Positions 35,715-44,468 of a stretch of 64,000 nt of DNA are shown here, in pieces. The translations under genes were made by a program, and so were the position numbers. This stretch comes from an uncultured Lachnospiraceae bacterium (GTDB lineage Bacteria; Bacillota; Clostridia; Lachnospirales; Lachnospiraceae), in assembly GCA_948688495.1 (NCBI GenBank), contig CAPQSW010000012.1, positions 1 to 64,000 on the forward strand. Direction: 5' to 3'. Within the stretch, counting starts at the first letter, position 1, and every line of letters starts with the position of its first letter. The notes under the pieces are model-generated. The model worked only from the letters and a program-made list of their open reading frames with translations. It was not told the origin of the DNA and did no database searches.

Positions 35715-38700
35715 CTATTCTCTTCCCTGCAGAAGCTCCAGCGCCCGTCCCCTCGTCACATGTACTGCCGCCGCAAACGCCCCGCAGAGGCATCCTAAAA
35801 AGTACAATATGTAACAAAAGGCAAGTGTCTCTTTACTCCTTGCAAAAAGTCCCGGACTATACAACGCCAGCCCGCACGCCACAAAAACAATCCCTGCTGC
35901 ACACAGAAGAATCTGCTCCACCGCAAGCATGCAGCGGGCGCGTTTCTTCGTAACGCCAAGAATGCGCAAGAATGCCGCTTCCCTTGCTGACTGCAGGATA
36001 ACAAGGCCAGAAGCGAGCAAACCAACCGCCACAGCAGCAGTAATGGCAATGGGGAAAAGTGATTCCAGCAGACTGCAGATGCGCTCCACATTTTTCAGTC
36101 CTTCCGAATCAATATAATAAGACGCCATCGGCGCATACTTCCTGCCATTTGTCTTTTGCCCTGACAGCATGCCGTCCAACTGCTCAAGCCTTTCATTATC
36201 AGAAAGCGTAAATTCACAAAAGCTGCATGGGAAAGGCTGTCCATAGACGCCTTTCATATTATCGTTTATCCCAGCAAAGATATTGCCGCTTACCTCTATA
36301 TTGTCTGATTCTATCACTCCTATCACCTGATAGGCCACGGTCCGCTGCTCCACCGCTGAAGCGAGACTTTGTTCCCCATCTGCCACGGCGCTTAAAAGCA
36401 CCTCATTGTTTTTGTACATTCCCTCAATGGTAGAATAGTAGCCGTCCGATATCAAAGCAATTTCATCTCCCGGACGGATACCAAGCGTTTCTGCAAGCCC
36501 GCTTCCAATCAGGCAGACTGCTTCATCACTCTCAAAATCAGAACTGCCCCACCCTTTTGCATACGCAATCTTTCCTTTATTTTCCAGATAACGGTCCATT
36601 TTGTTTGTAAACGTCATCTGTGTATGAAGCTCTTTGTCGTCTATGCGCACAGTAAAGCCCCCATAACAGTATAACTCATCCAATAAATCGGACCCGGACA
36701 TTTCCAATATTGAGGATGAGGAAAAATCCAACGCCCTGCCTTTCACATCAATTTCCTGGAAAGCATCCTCATAAGCAAGCTTTGTCAGCTCAAACATTCC
36801 GATCCCAGACGCCAGCAAAACCATAATGATAAGCGATACCATTGTTTTCCCTATGCCGCGCCGCATATGGCGGAAAATATAGGCGGATACCTGACGAAAA
36901 GCGCGATATGTCCTGTCCGCTGTCATCATTCCAGCAGCAGAAACCTTTGCCGCATCAAGCCGCACCACCGCAAGCGTCCCGGCATCACTGGAAGAATCTG
37001 CCGTTTCCTTTTTCACCACTTTCCATTTCTGCTTTTTCTCAAACCTAATCCTCCCCGTATTTTCCCACAGCAGATCTAACGGCGGTGTTTTTCCCATTTT
37101 CCTCAAAAAGAAAACCGTAACTGCCAGTATAAATCCTGCCTCAAGGCACAAACACAGAGCTATCGTCCAAACGGAGACGGATGCGTCCAACCGATAACCG
37201 GCAGAATCATCAATCGTTATGGCTGCAAGCGCTTTTTCTACTGTCCCCATGGTATAGAAACTCCCAGCCATACCGCCAATTATCACAGCAGACACAGATA
37301 TCACAGAAAGCGGCAGTACAACCGCATTTCGCGCCTTTAAGGCAGAGGCTCCCAATGTACGCATAATACCGTAAACATTTTGATTTCTCTTGATGTAAAG
37401 GTAAACTGCCAAAAACAAAGCCAGCACTGCCCCTATGCCATACAACACTGCTGTCAGAAATGACGTAAGGAAACCTGTTTCAAAACTATCCTTCACGCCA
37501 AACCATCCTCCGTCTGAAAACCGCAGCGCCAGATTCATCTGAGCTGCAAACAGCTCGGTGCTTTCCCGAAATGTTTCAATATCAAGGGCATCCTCCGCAA
37601 AGACACTGAACTCCCCAGGCGAAAATTCATAATCAGCAGGAATTTCCACCGACAGAAGCGACGCCGGTACAAAAACCGTACTTGGGGAATAAGCCCATTT
37701 AAATTCCGACACACGCATATTCGCATCATCGGTAAACCGATATGCACCTATAATTTCAAGCTCCGCATCAACAGTAAAATCCGAAAGTTCATTTTCATTA
37801 TCTGCCGTTGCACCGTATACAGCATTTTGATGGAACAGCTTATCGCCTAACTTTACGGTAATCCTGTCACCTACAGACAAACCATATTCTTCCAGAAAAC
37901 GCTCACTTACAACACAGGCATCCGCATCCTCTGCCGTCAACGCCCTTCCTTCTGCCATAACCATATTCCGCTCGTTAAAACGTGGAATGGCGCGCATGTC
38001 CGAAGTGTATACCATATCATAAGTAAAAAGGCTCTGGTTAATTGCCGCAATCTTTCCCTGGTAATAGGCAAACGCTTCCGTTCCCAGATAATCTTCCCCT
38101 AATCCGTCTATACTCTTTAATGATTTCTCCCCAGGATCCAGCTCCAGGTTTTTCCCGGTTATAACGTTATAACTTCCTACAAGCAGGAATCTTCTCCCCT
38201 TCTCTATCCCATCAAAAAATTCCCGTGGGTATGGGGTCTTCTCCTCACCCATATCTTCAATTACTGTGGCCTTTATTGCAACCGGTTCATCATCTTTAAG
38301 TTCCATACCTCCGGCAAGCGCCGTAACATCCTTGAAGATTAACTGGATTTCGCTATCTTCATCCGGGATATCCTCATATCCATCATATGTCCCTTCCAAT
38401 ACAAAATCGGCCGCACTTCCCAATCCATCTTCACCAACCAGGCGTTTATAATCTCCAATGCGGCCCGCCGTCATATATCTCATATCCGCCAGGGTGACGC
38501 CGGGCAGCGTTGAAAATTCATGTAACTGCGCCTCTGTCGGCCACGGCTTGTCTTCCGTTTTATTGACCGCAGCCGTCCCCCCATCGGAGGTATACTCGAT
38601 CACAATCCTGTCCGGCACAGTATTGTCAAGAGCGGCAGCTCCATGATAGACATCCCTGGCAGCCGCCATCTCCCGCATTGTAACAGCACAGTCTGTGATA

Positions 38701-38801
38701 CGCGAAAACAGCGCAAACGAAGCCGCCGCAATTAAAAGAAATGTCAGTAATGTCTTTACGGGCGCGCGCAGTAATGATTTTAAAGCAATCGTTTTTCTCA
38801 T
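35715..38801 (-). CDS. Double-FtsX ABC transporter permease, copy 1
   Basis: 1,028 residues with the same architecture as copies 2 and 3: N-terminal helix (TLLTFLLIAAASFALF), extracytoplasmic domain 1, FtsX block 1 (SFLTAVLYGIGAVLALFLAV, MRTLGASALKARNAV), a central helix, extracytoplasmic domain 2 (about residues 680-905) and FtsX block 2 (AAFLRILGVTKKRARCMLAV). Its extracytoplasmic domains differ most from the other copies, while the membrane segments stay close, as expected if substrates or partners differ. It begins 3 bases after the ATPase stop codon. MacB-type systems do mechanical work on periplasmic or extracellular peptides rather than pumping through a pore; a role in antimicrobial-peptide handling is inference. 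Confidence 0.87.
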   Translation of the reverse strand: MRKTIALKSLLRAPVKTLLTFLLIAAASFALFSRITDCAVTMREMAAARDVYHGAAALDNTVPDRIVIEYTSDGGTAAVNKTEDKPWPTEAQLHEFSTLPGVTLADMRYMTAGRIGDYKRLVGEDGLGSAADFVLEGTYDGYEDIPDEDSEIQLIFKDVTALAGGMELKDDEPVAIKATVIEDMGEEKTPYPREFFDGIEKGRRFLLVGSYNVITGKNLELDPGEKSLKSIDGLGEDYLGTEAFAYYQGKIAAINQSLFTYDMVYTSDMRAIPRFNERNMVMAEGRALTAEDADACVVSERFLEEYGLSVGDRITVKLGDKLFHQNAVYGATADNENELSDFTVDAELEIIGAYRFTDDANMRVSEFKWAYSPSTVFVPASLLSVEIPADYEFSPGEFSVFAEDALDIETFRESTELFAAQMNLALRFSDGGWFGVKDSFETGFLTSFLTAVLYGIGAVLALFLAVYLYIKRNQNVYGIMRTLGASALKARNAVVLPLSVISVSAVIIGGMAGSFYTMGTVEKALAAITIDDSAGYRLDASVSVWTIALCLCLEAGFILAVTVFFLRKMGKTPPLDLLWENTGRIRFEKKQKWKVVKKETADSSSDAGTLAVVRLDAAKVSAAGMMTADRTYRAFRQVSAYIFRHMRRGIGKTMVSLIIMVLLASGIGMFELTKLAYEDAFQEIDVKGRALDFSSSSILEMSGSDLLDELYCYGGFTVRIDDKELHTQMTFTNKMDRYLENKGKIAYAKGWGSSDFESDEAVCLIGSGLAETLGIRPGDEIALISDGYYSTIEGMYKNNEVLLSAVADGEQSLASAVEQRTVAYQVIGVIESDNIEVSGNIFAGINDNMKGVYGQPFPCSFCEFTLSDNERLEQLDGMLSGQKTNGRKYAPMASYYIDSEGLKNVERICSLLESLFPIAITAAVAVGLLASGLVILQSAREAAFLRILGVTKKRARCMLAVEQILLCAAGIVFVACGLALYSPGLFARSKETLAFCYILYFLGCLCGAFAAAVHVTRGRALELLQGRE

Positions 38802-38804
38802 AAT

Positions 38805-39491
38805 CTACCTCCATTCCTTATGTTCTATCATCCCCTCACGCAGCTCGCCATCCCGCATCCTGAGCGCAATGTCAGCCGCCTCGGCAACCTCCATATCATG
38901 CGTGACAATAATGACGCAGTACCCCTTCTCATGTGCAAGGCTGCACAGGATATCAATAATATTCTGCGTATTTGCACCGTCAAGATTCCCGGTCGGCTCA
39001 TCCCCGAGTATAATCCTTGCATTAGATGCAAGGCTCCTGGCAATCGCCACACGCTGCCGCTCTCCACCGGACAGCTTGGATGGGAAACGTCCCATCTGCT
39101 CTTTCGTGATACCCACGCCTTCCAGCAGCGCCTTGGCCCGGGGCCTTGCGTCCTTTGGATTTACTCCGCACAGCTCCATGGGAAAGCAGACGTTTTCCAT
39201 AACTGTCATCAGCGGAAACAGATGGAATGCCTGGAAAATCATAGAAATACTTTCCCGGCGGTAGCGGTCAAGGTTCAGTCCCGCAAGGCTGTCGCCATTA
39301 AAGGCAACCTCGCCCTCCGTCGGCAGGTCCAGACCTGCCAGCAGAGAAAGCAGTGTCGATTTCCCCGAACCGGAAGGCCCCACAACCGCATAGACATTTC
39401 CCTCCTCGAACACACAGGAAACCCCGGAAACAGCGGCCTTTGACGCATGCTTGTATGAATATGAAACATTATCTAAAGTTAAAGTTGACAT
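38805..39491 (-). CDS. MacB/LolD-type ABC transporter ATP-binding protein
   Basis: A 228-residue ATPase with Walker A (VVGPSGSGKSTLLSLLAG), Q-loop (SMIFQAFHLFPLMTVMENV), signature (KLSGGERQRVAIARSLAS), Walker B (RIILGDEPTGNLDG) and H-loop (VIIVTHDMEVAEAAD). These features and the short length place it in the LolD/MacB/FtsE group that energises FtsX-type permeases. It is the only ATPase beside three permeases, so it probably serves all of them. AGGAGG lies 7 bases before the ATG. A terminator-like hairpin lies just upstream, separating it from the two-component genes. Confidence 0.93.
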   Translation of the reverse strand: MSTLTLDNVSYSYKHASKAAVSGVSCVFEEGNVYAVVGPSGSGKSTLLSLLAGLDLPTEGEVAFNGDSLAGLNLDRYRRESISMIFQAFHLFPLMTVMENVCFPMELCGVNPKDARPRAKALLEGVGITKEQMGRFPSKLSGGERQRVAIARSLASNARIILGDEPTGNLDGANTQNIIDILCSLAHEKGYCVIIVTHDMEVAEAADIALRMRDGELREGMIEHKEWR

Positions 39492-39522
39492 ATTGATTCC
39501 TCCTTATGTGAGCCTGTGCAGC

Positions 39523-39563
39523 AAAAAAACATCCAGGCAGATATTTATATCTTACCTGAATGT
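39523..39563 (-). terminator. Terminator-like hairpin between the two-component genes and the ABC genes
   Basis: On the minus strand ACATTCAGG pairs with CCTGGATGT and the inner AGATAT with ATATCT around an AA loop, followed by seven T residues. It lies 43 bases after the stop of the gene at 39606 and about 30 bases before the ATPase ATG, leaving no room for a full promoter after it. The ABC genes are therefore likely to need read-through, or a promoter overlapping the end of the upstream gene (TTGAAA, 17 bases, AACTAT). Confidence 0.75.
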
Positions 39564-39605
39564 TTCGTCGTACTTTCGGTATAGTTGTGTCATAGATGTG
39601 AAATT

Positions 39606-40403
39606 TCAACCATCTTCCTTTATTGCCAGCCCCATCTTCAAATGTACACTCTTTTGATGCGGTATCTCGTTGTCAGGCTGCGTCAGACTGTCCTGATAGG
39701 CGGTATTATAATCCCTATAAAACTGCATCCTGGCACACAAACGGCTGTCGTCTATGTCCCAGACGGCTTGTGTACCCTCCTGGTTTTTTTCAGCGCCCTT
39801 ATAAGACGGCTGCAGCCCGCATAATTCCACAAATGTTTTTAATTTCCAATAGGGTATCTGCTCCAGACAGTTGCTGTACATGGTAATATCTGCCCTCCAA
39901 ACCTTGCCCGTTACTGCATTGACATATAAAAATATTTGCATATATTTACTGGCAAACTCTACCCTCCAAAAACTGTCATATAACGCCATATCATCCTCTG
40001 TAAATTCCTCGGACGCCATCACCCCAAGAATTGCATACACAGAATAGAGCTGTCCATCCTCATCCATTTCCCTGCCATCTTCATATTCCCTTTCCAGATC
40101 CATTTCTCCCAGCCATTCCCTTCCTGCCCGAATGGCTTCCTCCATGGAAATCTGGCCTTCCATGGGATTATGGGCAGACACCATATTCCCCCTCCAGCGG
40201 CTTACGGCATTCTCTATATCTTCCACGGAAACCTCGCCCTGTTCCTCCCGCTCCCGGACAGGCGCTGCTTCAATTATTCCACTCTCTGACAAAATCTGCC
40301 CTTCCCTCGCCCGAATCATAAGCTTCACGGCCGCCATGCTGCCAAAGGAAAAAGCAACTGCAAGGATTAACGTAACAATTGTGTATTTGTATGTTTTATT
40401 CAT
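39606..40403 (-). CDS. Membrane-anchored extracytoplasmic protein of unknown function in the two-component operon
   Basis: A 265-residue protein with one N-terminal membrane segment (about residues 9-29, TIVTLILAVAFSFGSMAAV) and no lipobox, so it is probably anchored facing out. A segment near ISMEEAIRAGREWL and a later FLYVNAVTGKVWRADITMYS resemble PepSY-type repeats (an Ala/Gly helix followed by a strand ending VNAVTGKV), but similarity is weak and I do not assign the family firmly. It starts 41 bases after the sensor kinase stop. Its position between the kinase and the transporter suggests an accessory sensor or inhibitor for this system. Confidence 0.75.
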   Translation of the reverse strand: MNKTYKYTIVTLILAVAFSFGSMAAVKLMIRAREGQILSESGIIEAAPVREREEQGEVSVEDIENAVSRWRGNMVSAHNPMEGQISMEEAIRAGREWLGEMDLEREYEDGREMDEDGQLYSVYAILGVMASEEFTEDDMALYDSFWRVEFASKYMQIFLYVNAVTGKVWRADITMYSNCLEQIPYWKLKTFVELCGLQPSYKGAEKNQEGTQAVWDIDDSRLCARMQFYRDYNTAYQDSLTQPDNEIPHQKSVHLKMGLAIKEDG

Positions 40404-40444
40404 CCCTGCCTCCTTCCTATAAATGTGCTCATGCCCTACGAAAT

Positions 40445-41917
40445 TTAACGCTCAGTATAGAATACCACACAGACTGACGTCCCGGTCTTTCCATCGCTTT
40501 CTATCAAAAGCTTCGCCCTGTGAATCTGTACAATCTTTGCTGCCAGAGCCATGCCAAGACCCGCGCCATGCTGCTTCCTTGACCGGGACTTATCCACCAT
40601 GTAGAAAGCCTCCGTAATCCGCCCAAGCTCCTCCTTTGGTATCCCCCTGCCATTGTCACGGATTTCAATCCGGTAACTGTCCTTCTCCTGACTCCCGCTA
40701 ATCCAGAGATCCCTTCCTCCTGACTTGACAGCATTATCTGCAAGGTTCAGTATCATGGTCTTAAACAAATCAAAATCCACACGGATACTGCCCTCCTGTA
40801 TTTCCATATGCAGCGCCACATCATATTTCCGACATATCGGCACAATTCCCTGTTTTATGTTTTCAAACATTTCCTCCACGGACATCATTTCCAGAAAAAA
40901 TTCCTGCCTGTCCAATACAAACAAATCCATCAGCTTCAGGGACAAAGCCTCCAGCCGCATGCCCTCATCCAAAATATACCCTGCCGCGCTCTTTACCTCC
41001 TCCCGCGACAGATCACGCTGGTAGAGCATATCCGCATATCCAATCACGGACGTCATCGGGGTCTTCAGCTCATGGGCAAAGTTCGCCGTGAAATCCTCTT
41101 TCTGCCTCGCCATATCGGAAAGCTGATGGATCTTTTCCTCCACCTGTTCTGCCATCTGGTTGAAATCTGACGCCAGATCGCTAATCTCATCCTTTCCCCT
41201 CGTACGAATCCTCTGGGAATAATTGCCCTGGGCAATCCTTCCCGCTGCCCTGCCAACCTTTTTTAAGGGATCCGTAAGTGCCTTTGTCAAAAGAAAGATA
41301 ATCGGAAAACTGATACACATTATCACAATATATAACCTTTGAAAATAAGTGTTCATCTTCTTCTGTTCCTCAATGGCCGCGCTGATATTGGTCTGGGTAA
41401 CCAGACACACCTTATTTTTTCCCTGTTCAACAACCCCGCACACAAAAATATAATATTTTCCGTCTTTTTCATAAGTCTGAAAGGAAATGCCATCATCTAT
41501 ACCTTCTCTATCAAACATATATTCAAAAAAAATGCGCCCTTCGCCCTTCTCGCCAATCTCAAGCATCATCTGGCCTTTCATCCCCTCCTGTTCACCCACA
41601 GTGCCCTCCAGCAAATCTATGCCAAAGGCATAAATTCCAGACAACGGTGTCAGGCTGTAAAGTGAAACCGGAACTGTAAAATTATTTAAAATATCGTTTT
41701 CCCACCCCTCATATTCCAGCTTTTTGGATAATTCCGGTTCCGCGTACAGGATTGACTGCAGGATATACTGATTGTACTGGAAATCCCCAAGAGCAATCTT
41801 TTTCTCCTGTTCCAGCACATTTTCATAAGAAAAATTAATCAGGAAATACCCCGCCGTCTGGAACGTAATGCCGAATATCACAACAAAGCACAGAAATACT
41901 TTATGAAAAAGCTTCAT
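40445..41917 (-). CDS. Two-component sensor histidine kinase
   Basis: A 490-residue membrane kinase with helix 1 (about 6-28), an extracytoplasmic sensor domain of about 165 residues, helix 2 (about 195-215), a HAMP linker, the phosphorylation site FAHELKTPMTSVIGYADM (His near residue 282), and an ATP-binding domain with NLADNAVKSGG, IEIRDNGRGIPKEE and HGAGLGMALAAKIVQ. Its large sensor domain separates it from BceS-type kinases, which lack one. It overlaps the response regulator stop by 4 bases, indicating translational coupling. It probably controls the ABC transporter genes downstream. Confidence 0.95.
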   Translation of the reverse strand: MKLFHKVFLCFVVIFGITFQTAGYFLINFSYENVLEQEKKIALGDFQYNQYILQSILYAEPELSKKLEYEGWENDILNNFTVPVSLYSLTPLSGIYAFGIDLLEGTVGEQEGMKGQMMLEIGEKGEGRIFFEYMFDREGIDDGISFQTYEKDGKYYIFVCGVVEQGKNKVCLVTQTNISAAIEEQKKMNTYFQRLYIVIMCISFPIIFLLTKALTDPLKKVGRAAGRIAQGNYSQRIRTRGKDEISDLASDFNQMAEQVEEKIHQLSDMARQKEDFTANFAHELKTPMTSVIGYADMLYQRDLSREEVKSAAGYILDEGMRLEALSLKLMDLFVLDRQEFFLEMMSVEEMFENIKQGIVPICRKYDVALHMEIQEGSIRVDFDLFKTMILNLADNAVKSGGRDLWISGSQEKDSYRIEIRDNGRGIPKEELGRITEAFYMVDKSRSRKQHGAGLGMALAAKIVQIHRAKLLIESDGKTGTSVCVVFYTER

Positions 41918-42573
41918 CTCCCATCCTCCAGCCGGTAGCCAATCCGAAATACCGTCTTAATATAATTGTCCCATCCTAATTTTCTCCTTAACCTCTGGAT
42001 ATGGGAATCCAAAGTGCGGGTATCCCCCATATATGCTTCACCCCATACTTTCTCATACAGTCTGTTCCTGTATAAAGCGATATTTTTATTTTGCACCAGC
42101 TCTACCAGTAAATCAAATTCTTTCACCGTCAGAACCACCGGCTCACCATTTTTCGTGACTGTCCTGGAATCTGTATGGATCTCCACATCCGCAAAACTAA
42201 GCCTCTCATTTACCTTCCGGTATCTTCTGAGCAGCGCTTCCACACGTGCGAGCAATTCCCCAACCTGAAACGGTTTGACAATATAGTCATCCGCACCAAG
42301 CCTAAGCCCCTTAATCCGATCATCCACTCCGCCTTTTGCGGTCAGGAAAATAACCGGCGTACCTGTAGGTTTTATATACTCCAACAGCTCATAGCCATCA
42401 ATTTCCGGTAACATAATATCCAACAAAATTAAGTCAAAACAATCTTTTTCAATGTAATCTGCCCCTGTATTCCCATCATAGGCGCAGATACATTCATATC
42501 CCTCGGCTGTCAAGTTTATCTTTATTAAATTTGCAATGGATGCATCATCTTCCACGACTAATATCTTCACCAC
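41914..42573 (-). CDS. OmpR-family response regulator
   Basis: A 219-residue regulator: receiver domain (1-115) with acidic pocket VVEDD, phospho-Asp in LILLDIMLPEIDGYEL (Asp near residue 52), VIFLTAKG and VKPF, then a winged-helix DNA-binding domain (about 125-218) with ALYRNRLYEKVWGE and TLDSHIQRLRRKLG. It starts at a GTG with GAGGTGG upstream. It lies 38 bases after trpD and has its own extended -10 element, so it may be expressed independently of, or partly with, the trp operon. Confidence 0.95.
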   Translation of the reverse strand: MVKILVVEDDASIANLIKINLTAEGYECICAYDGNTGADYIEKDCFDLILLDIMLPEIDGYELLEYIKPTGTPVIFLTAKGGVDDRIKGLRLGADDYIVKPFQVGELLARVEALLRRYRKVNERLSFADVEIHTDSRTVTKNGEPVVLTVKEFDLLVELVQNKNIALYRNRLYEKVWGEAYMGDTRTLDSHIQRLRRKLGWDNYIKTVFRIGYRLEDGR

Positions 42574-42591
42574 AAAACCACCTCAGAAAAT

Positions 42592-42597
42592 ATTATA
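42592..42597 (-). promoter_or_regulatory. Extended -10 promoter of the two-component genes
   Basis: TGGTATAAT on the minus strand is an extended -10 element (TGnTATAAT) about 20-25 bases before the regulator start. A TTGACA occurs at only 11-base spacing, too close to act as the -35. It lies within the gap after trpD. Confidence 0.5.
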
Positions 42598-42610
42598 CCA
42601 AATAAATGTG

Positions 42611-43642
42611 TCAAAGTTGCGTATTTTTCCGCTGCTGATTCGACAATTCCACCAATTTCTCCAACACCCCATATGCCTTGCCGGAGTCTATGGATTCTCC
42701 TGCCAGGCGTATCCCGTCTTCTATGCTGTCTGCAACTCCTCCAGCATAAAGCGTCGCCCCAGCGTTTAGCAATACAATCTCCCTCTTTGGTCCCCGCACG
42801 CCTCCTTTAAGAATATTAGTGGTGATCCTGGCGTTTTCCACTCCATCCCCTCCCTGCAGTTCGTGAAGGGATGCACGATGAAGCCCAAACTGCTCTGGTG
42901 TCACCTCATAGGTCTTTACCTTTCCGTCTCTGATTTCAGAAACCGTCGTCTTGCCCGTCAGCGTAAATTCATCCATATAATCTTCACCGCTCACTACAAA
43001 CCCGCTTTCCACTCCCAGATTATTCATGGCTTTTGCAATTAGATCTGTCAAAGCCGGATCATAGACGCCCACTACCATGCACTTAGCATCCGATGGATTG
43101 GCAAGGGGACCTAAAATATTAAATACCGAGCGGATTCCCATATCCTTGCGCGCCTGCCCGACATACTTCATGGATTTATTAAAATTAGGGGCGAACATGA
43201 AACCAATTACCGCTTCCTCGACACATTTTGTTACCACATCCGGGTCAGCCGTGATATTAACGCCCAGCGCTTCTAACACATCCCCTGCACCGCTCTTGCT
43301 GGAAATAGAACGGTTCCCATGCTTTGCAATGGGAAGCCCTGCACCCGCCGCCACAAGGGCTGATGTAGTGGACACATTGAAGGTAAAGGTGCGGTCACCG
43401 CCAGTTCCCACCAAATCCACATAGTTCTCCGTATGCGGTGCAATATGCTCTGCTTTCTCCTTCAATACTGCCACAAACCCTGTCAGCTCATCCAAAGTCT
43501 CTCCCTTCATGCGCATGGCCGTCAGAAATGCGCCAAGCTGCGCCTGGGTCGCCTCACCGCTCAACATCAGATTCATGACCCTCTTTGCTTCCTCCCGTGT
43601 CAAATCCTGTCCGTCCACTACTTTTTGAATTGCTTCCTGCAT
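42611..43642 (-). CDS. trpD: Anthranilate phosphoribosyltransferase (TrpD)
   Basis: TrpD joins anthranilate to PRPP, the second step of tryptophan synthesis. The protein of about 343 residues has the N-terminal helical domain (REEAKRVMNLMLSGEATQAQ), the PRPP-binding VGTGGDRTFTFNVST, AKHGNRSISSKSGAGDVLEAL, and FAPNFNKSMKYVGQARKDMG with the family's GIRSVFNILGPLANP. The ATG at 43642 is preferred (AGGTGA just upstream); a GTG at 43651 adds three residues. It is the last gene of the operon rather than third, but its sequence looks complete. Confidence 0.96.
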   Translation of the reverse strand: MQEAIQKVVDGQDLTREEAKRVMNLMLSGEATQAQLGAFLTAMRMKGETLDELTGFVAVLKEKAEHIAPHTENYVDLVGTGGDRTFTFNVSTTSALVAAGAGLPIAKHGNRSISSKSGAGDVLEALGVNITADPDVVTKCVEEAVIGFMFAPNFNKSMKYVGQARKDMGIRSVFNILGPLANPSDAKCMVVGVYDPALTDLIAKAMNNLGVESGFVVSGEDYMDEFTLTGKTTVSEIRDGKVKTYEVTPEQFGLHRASLHELQGGDGVENARITTNILKGGVRGPKREIVLLNAGATLYAGGVADSIEDGIRLAGESIDSGKAYGVLEKLVELSNQQRKNTQL

Positions 43643-43670
43643 AATACTCACCTATCCCTTTCTATTCCTA

Positions 43671-44468
43671 TCATTCATTCAGTTCTCTCTTAAAGGTCCT
43701 GCAATACTCCTTAGCCGCCTGTGGCTTATAATCGTTTGCCTCCAAAATCCTGATAAAATGGGAGCCCACAATTGCGCCGTCAATCACCTCTTTCATAGGC
43801 GCTACATCCTTTGCCTGCTCAATGCCAAACCCCATCATTACCGGAATTTCTGATACGTTCTTAACCGTTGACAAATAGCTGTAAATCTCCTTGTGGAAAT
43901 TACCGCTCTGCCCGGTAACGCCCATGCCGGAAACACAGTATACAAAGCCTCTGGCATTTTCCAGAATCTTAGGAATACGGTCTGCCGATACCGGGGATAC
44001 CAGTTCAATCAAAATCGGCGCGCCTTCCTTTTTCAAAGCATCTTTTATGTCCTCCTGTTCTTCCATCGGAAGGTCCGGGATGATCAATCCATCCACACCG
44101 CTGGCAATACATTCCTTAACAAACGCATCCAGTCCAAAATACAACGCTGTGTTGTAATACATCATAAAAACAATTGGAAGCTTCACACCCTCTGCGCGGA
44201 CTTCCTTCATCAGTGCAAACACCTTCTTTAAATTTGTGCCGAGTTGTATTGACTTGTAAGAAGCATTCTGGATCACCGGTCCATCCGCTACCGGATCAGA
44301 AAACGGAATCCCAAGTTCCAGCACATCGACTCCGGCCTCTTCTTGTGTTTTGATCAGCGCCTTGCAGCCTGCCATATCCGGCAGCCCCGCCGTCATATAC
44401 GTGATAAACGCCTTTTCTCCCCGTTTCCTCAAGTCCTGCATTTTCTGCTCAATTCTATTTTCCATCAT
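43671..44468 (-). CDS. trpA: Tryptophan synthase alpha subunit
   Basis: TrpA splits indole-3-glycerol phosphate into indole and glyceraldehyde 3-phosphate. The 265-residue TIM barrel carries ELGIPFSDPVADGPVIQNAS, containing the catalytic Glu and Asp, plus VFMMYYNTALYFG and a phosphate-binding segment GFVYCVSGMGVTG and MMGFGIEQAKDV. It overlaps trpB by 4 bases (ATGA), so synthesis of the two subunits, which form an alpha2-beta2 complex channelling indole, is coupled. Confidence 0.97.
   Translation of the reverse strand: MMENRIEQKMQDLRKRGEKAFITYMTAGLPDMAGCKALIKTQEEAGVDVLELGIPFSDPVADGPVIQNASYKSIQLGTNLKKVFALMKEVRAEGVKLPIVFMMYYNTALYFGLDAFVKECIASGVDGLIIPDLPMEEQEDIKDALKKEGAPILIELVSPVSADRIPKILENARGFVYCVSGMGVTGQSGNFHKEIYSYLSTVKNVSEIPVMMGFGIEQAKDVAPMKEVIDGAIVGSHFIRILEANDYKPQAAKEYCRTFKRELNE

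Noticed and set aside
38820..39443. Plus-strand open frame of 207 codons opposite the ABC ATPase gene
   Set aside because: The opposite strand carries all five ABC ATPase motifs, so this is a shadow.
42598..42620. TTGACA as the -35 of the response regulator gene
   Set aside because: Only 11 bases from TATAAT; the extended -10 is the more likely element.
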